DNA from: Ahaetulla prasina
Taxonomy: Eukaryota; Chordata; Lepidosauria; Squamata; Colubridae
NCBI RefSeq assembly: GCF_028640845.1
Contig: NC_080539.1
Span: 368,670,733 to 368,734,732, forward strand
Reading direction: 5' to 3'
DNA: 64,000 nt
A program made the translations under genes and the position numbers. Below, piece after piece: positions 63,900 through 64,000 of the stretch; position 1 is the first letter of the stretch, and each line of letters begins with the position of its first letter. The notes under the pieces were generated by a model. That model was not told the DNA's origin. It worked only from the letters and a program-made list of their open reading frames with translations, and ran no database searches.

Positions 63900-64000
63900 T
63901 ATTTATTTATTTTATTTTATTTATTTTGTCATAACAGTATATAGAAGCATTAACATGAAATAACTATATAATATATAAGCATATATATGAGCATAATTAT
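63900..64000 (-). mobile_element. LINE-B 3' tip, cut by window end
   Basis: (TTTA)n and TTATTTTGTCATAACAG as in the other LINE-B ends. Confidence 0.75.

Overview
The window is vertebrate nuclear DNA, almost certainly from a snake or close squamate relative. The base is inferred from the repeats: CR1 LINEs, L2 LINEs, an L3/CR1-like LINE whose 3' end runs into (ATTCT)n repeats (a tail described for snakes), Squamata-type tRNA SINEs including one with a Bov-B-like tail, a Penelope element, R4-like LINE remnants and many short inverted-repeat DNA transposons. I see two host genes; nearly everything else is transposons, often nested.

Host gene 1 is a seven-finger C2H2 zinc-finger coding exon (+ strand, ATG 15426). 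A solo LTR (16115-16696) has landed between its last zinc-binding histidine and its original stop, adding 44 LTR-encoded residues. A CCAAT-bearing, donor-ended stretch at 8888-9155 is a possible promoter and first exon.

Host gene 2 is a complete MADCAM1-like (mucosal addressin) gene on the minus strand, 49108 down to 36886. Six exons, all joined in phase 1, give 473 residues: signal peptide, integrin-binding Ig domain 1, Ig domain 2 with an acidic loop, Ser/Thr mucin exon, mucin stalk plus third Ig domain, and a transmembrane exon with a very short tail. Its introns hold LINEs, LTRs, a 67-68 bp minisatellite and an (AATAG/AATGG)n block.

Layout: 1-1359 internally deleted Ty3/gypsy element; 1360-6100 hAT-type elements, R4-like, L2 and CR1 remnants; 6100-15300 L3-type and CR1 LINEs, SINEs, nested inverted-repeat elements; 15419-17160 zinc-finger gene and LTR; 17170-23900 SINEs with transposons inside them, L2, CR1, two solo LTRs inside one inverted-repeat element; 24190-25300 Penelope; 25600-36230 nested elements and a LINE with an open reverse transcriptase frame; 36886-49108 MADCAM1-like gene; 49450-64000 the longest L3-type LINE, L1, CR1 and a heavily nested block near 60700-62600.

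Family labels used below: hAT-A (ends CAGTGGTGAAATC, ACCGGTTC-rich body), hAT-B (palindromic, CAGGGGTCTCCAACC), hAT-C (CAGTGGTGGGATTC), TA-D (CAGGTAGTCCTCGACTTACG), hAT-E (CAGGGGTCCCC), hAT-F (CAGTGGTAGTCAACC), hAT-G (CAGGGGTCGGCAACC), hAT-J (CAGGGGTGAAATG with hairpin modules); LTR-1 to LTR-4 are four solo-LTR families; SINE1 ends in (CTATTG)n, SINE2 ends in an L2-like tail; LINE-B is a CR1/L2-group LINE ending in (AAAT)n. These labels are mine, made from this window, not database names.
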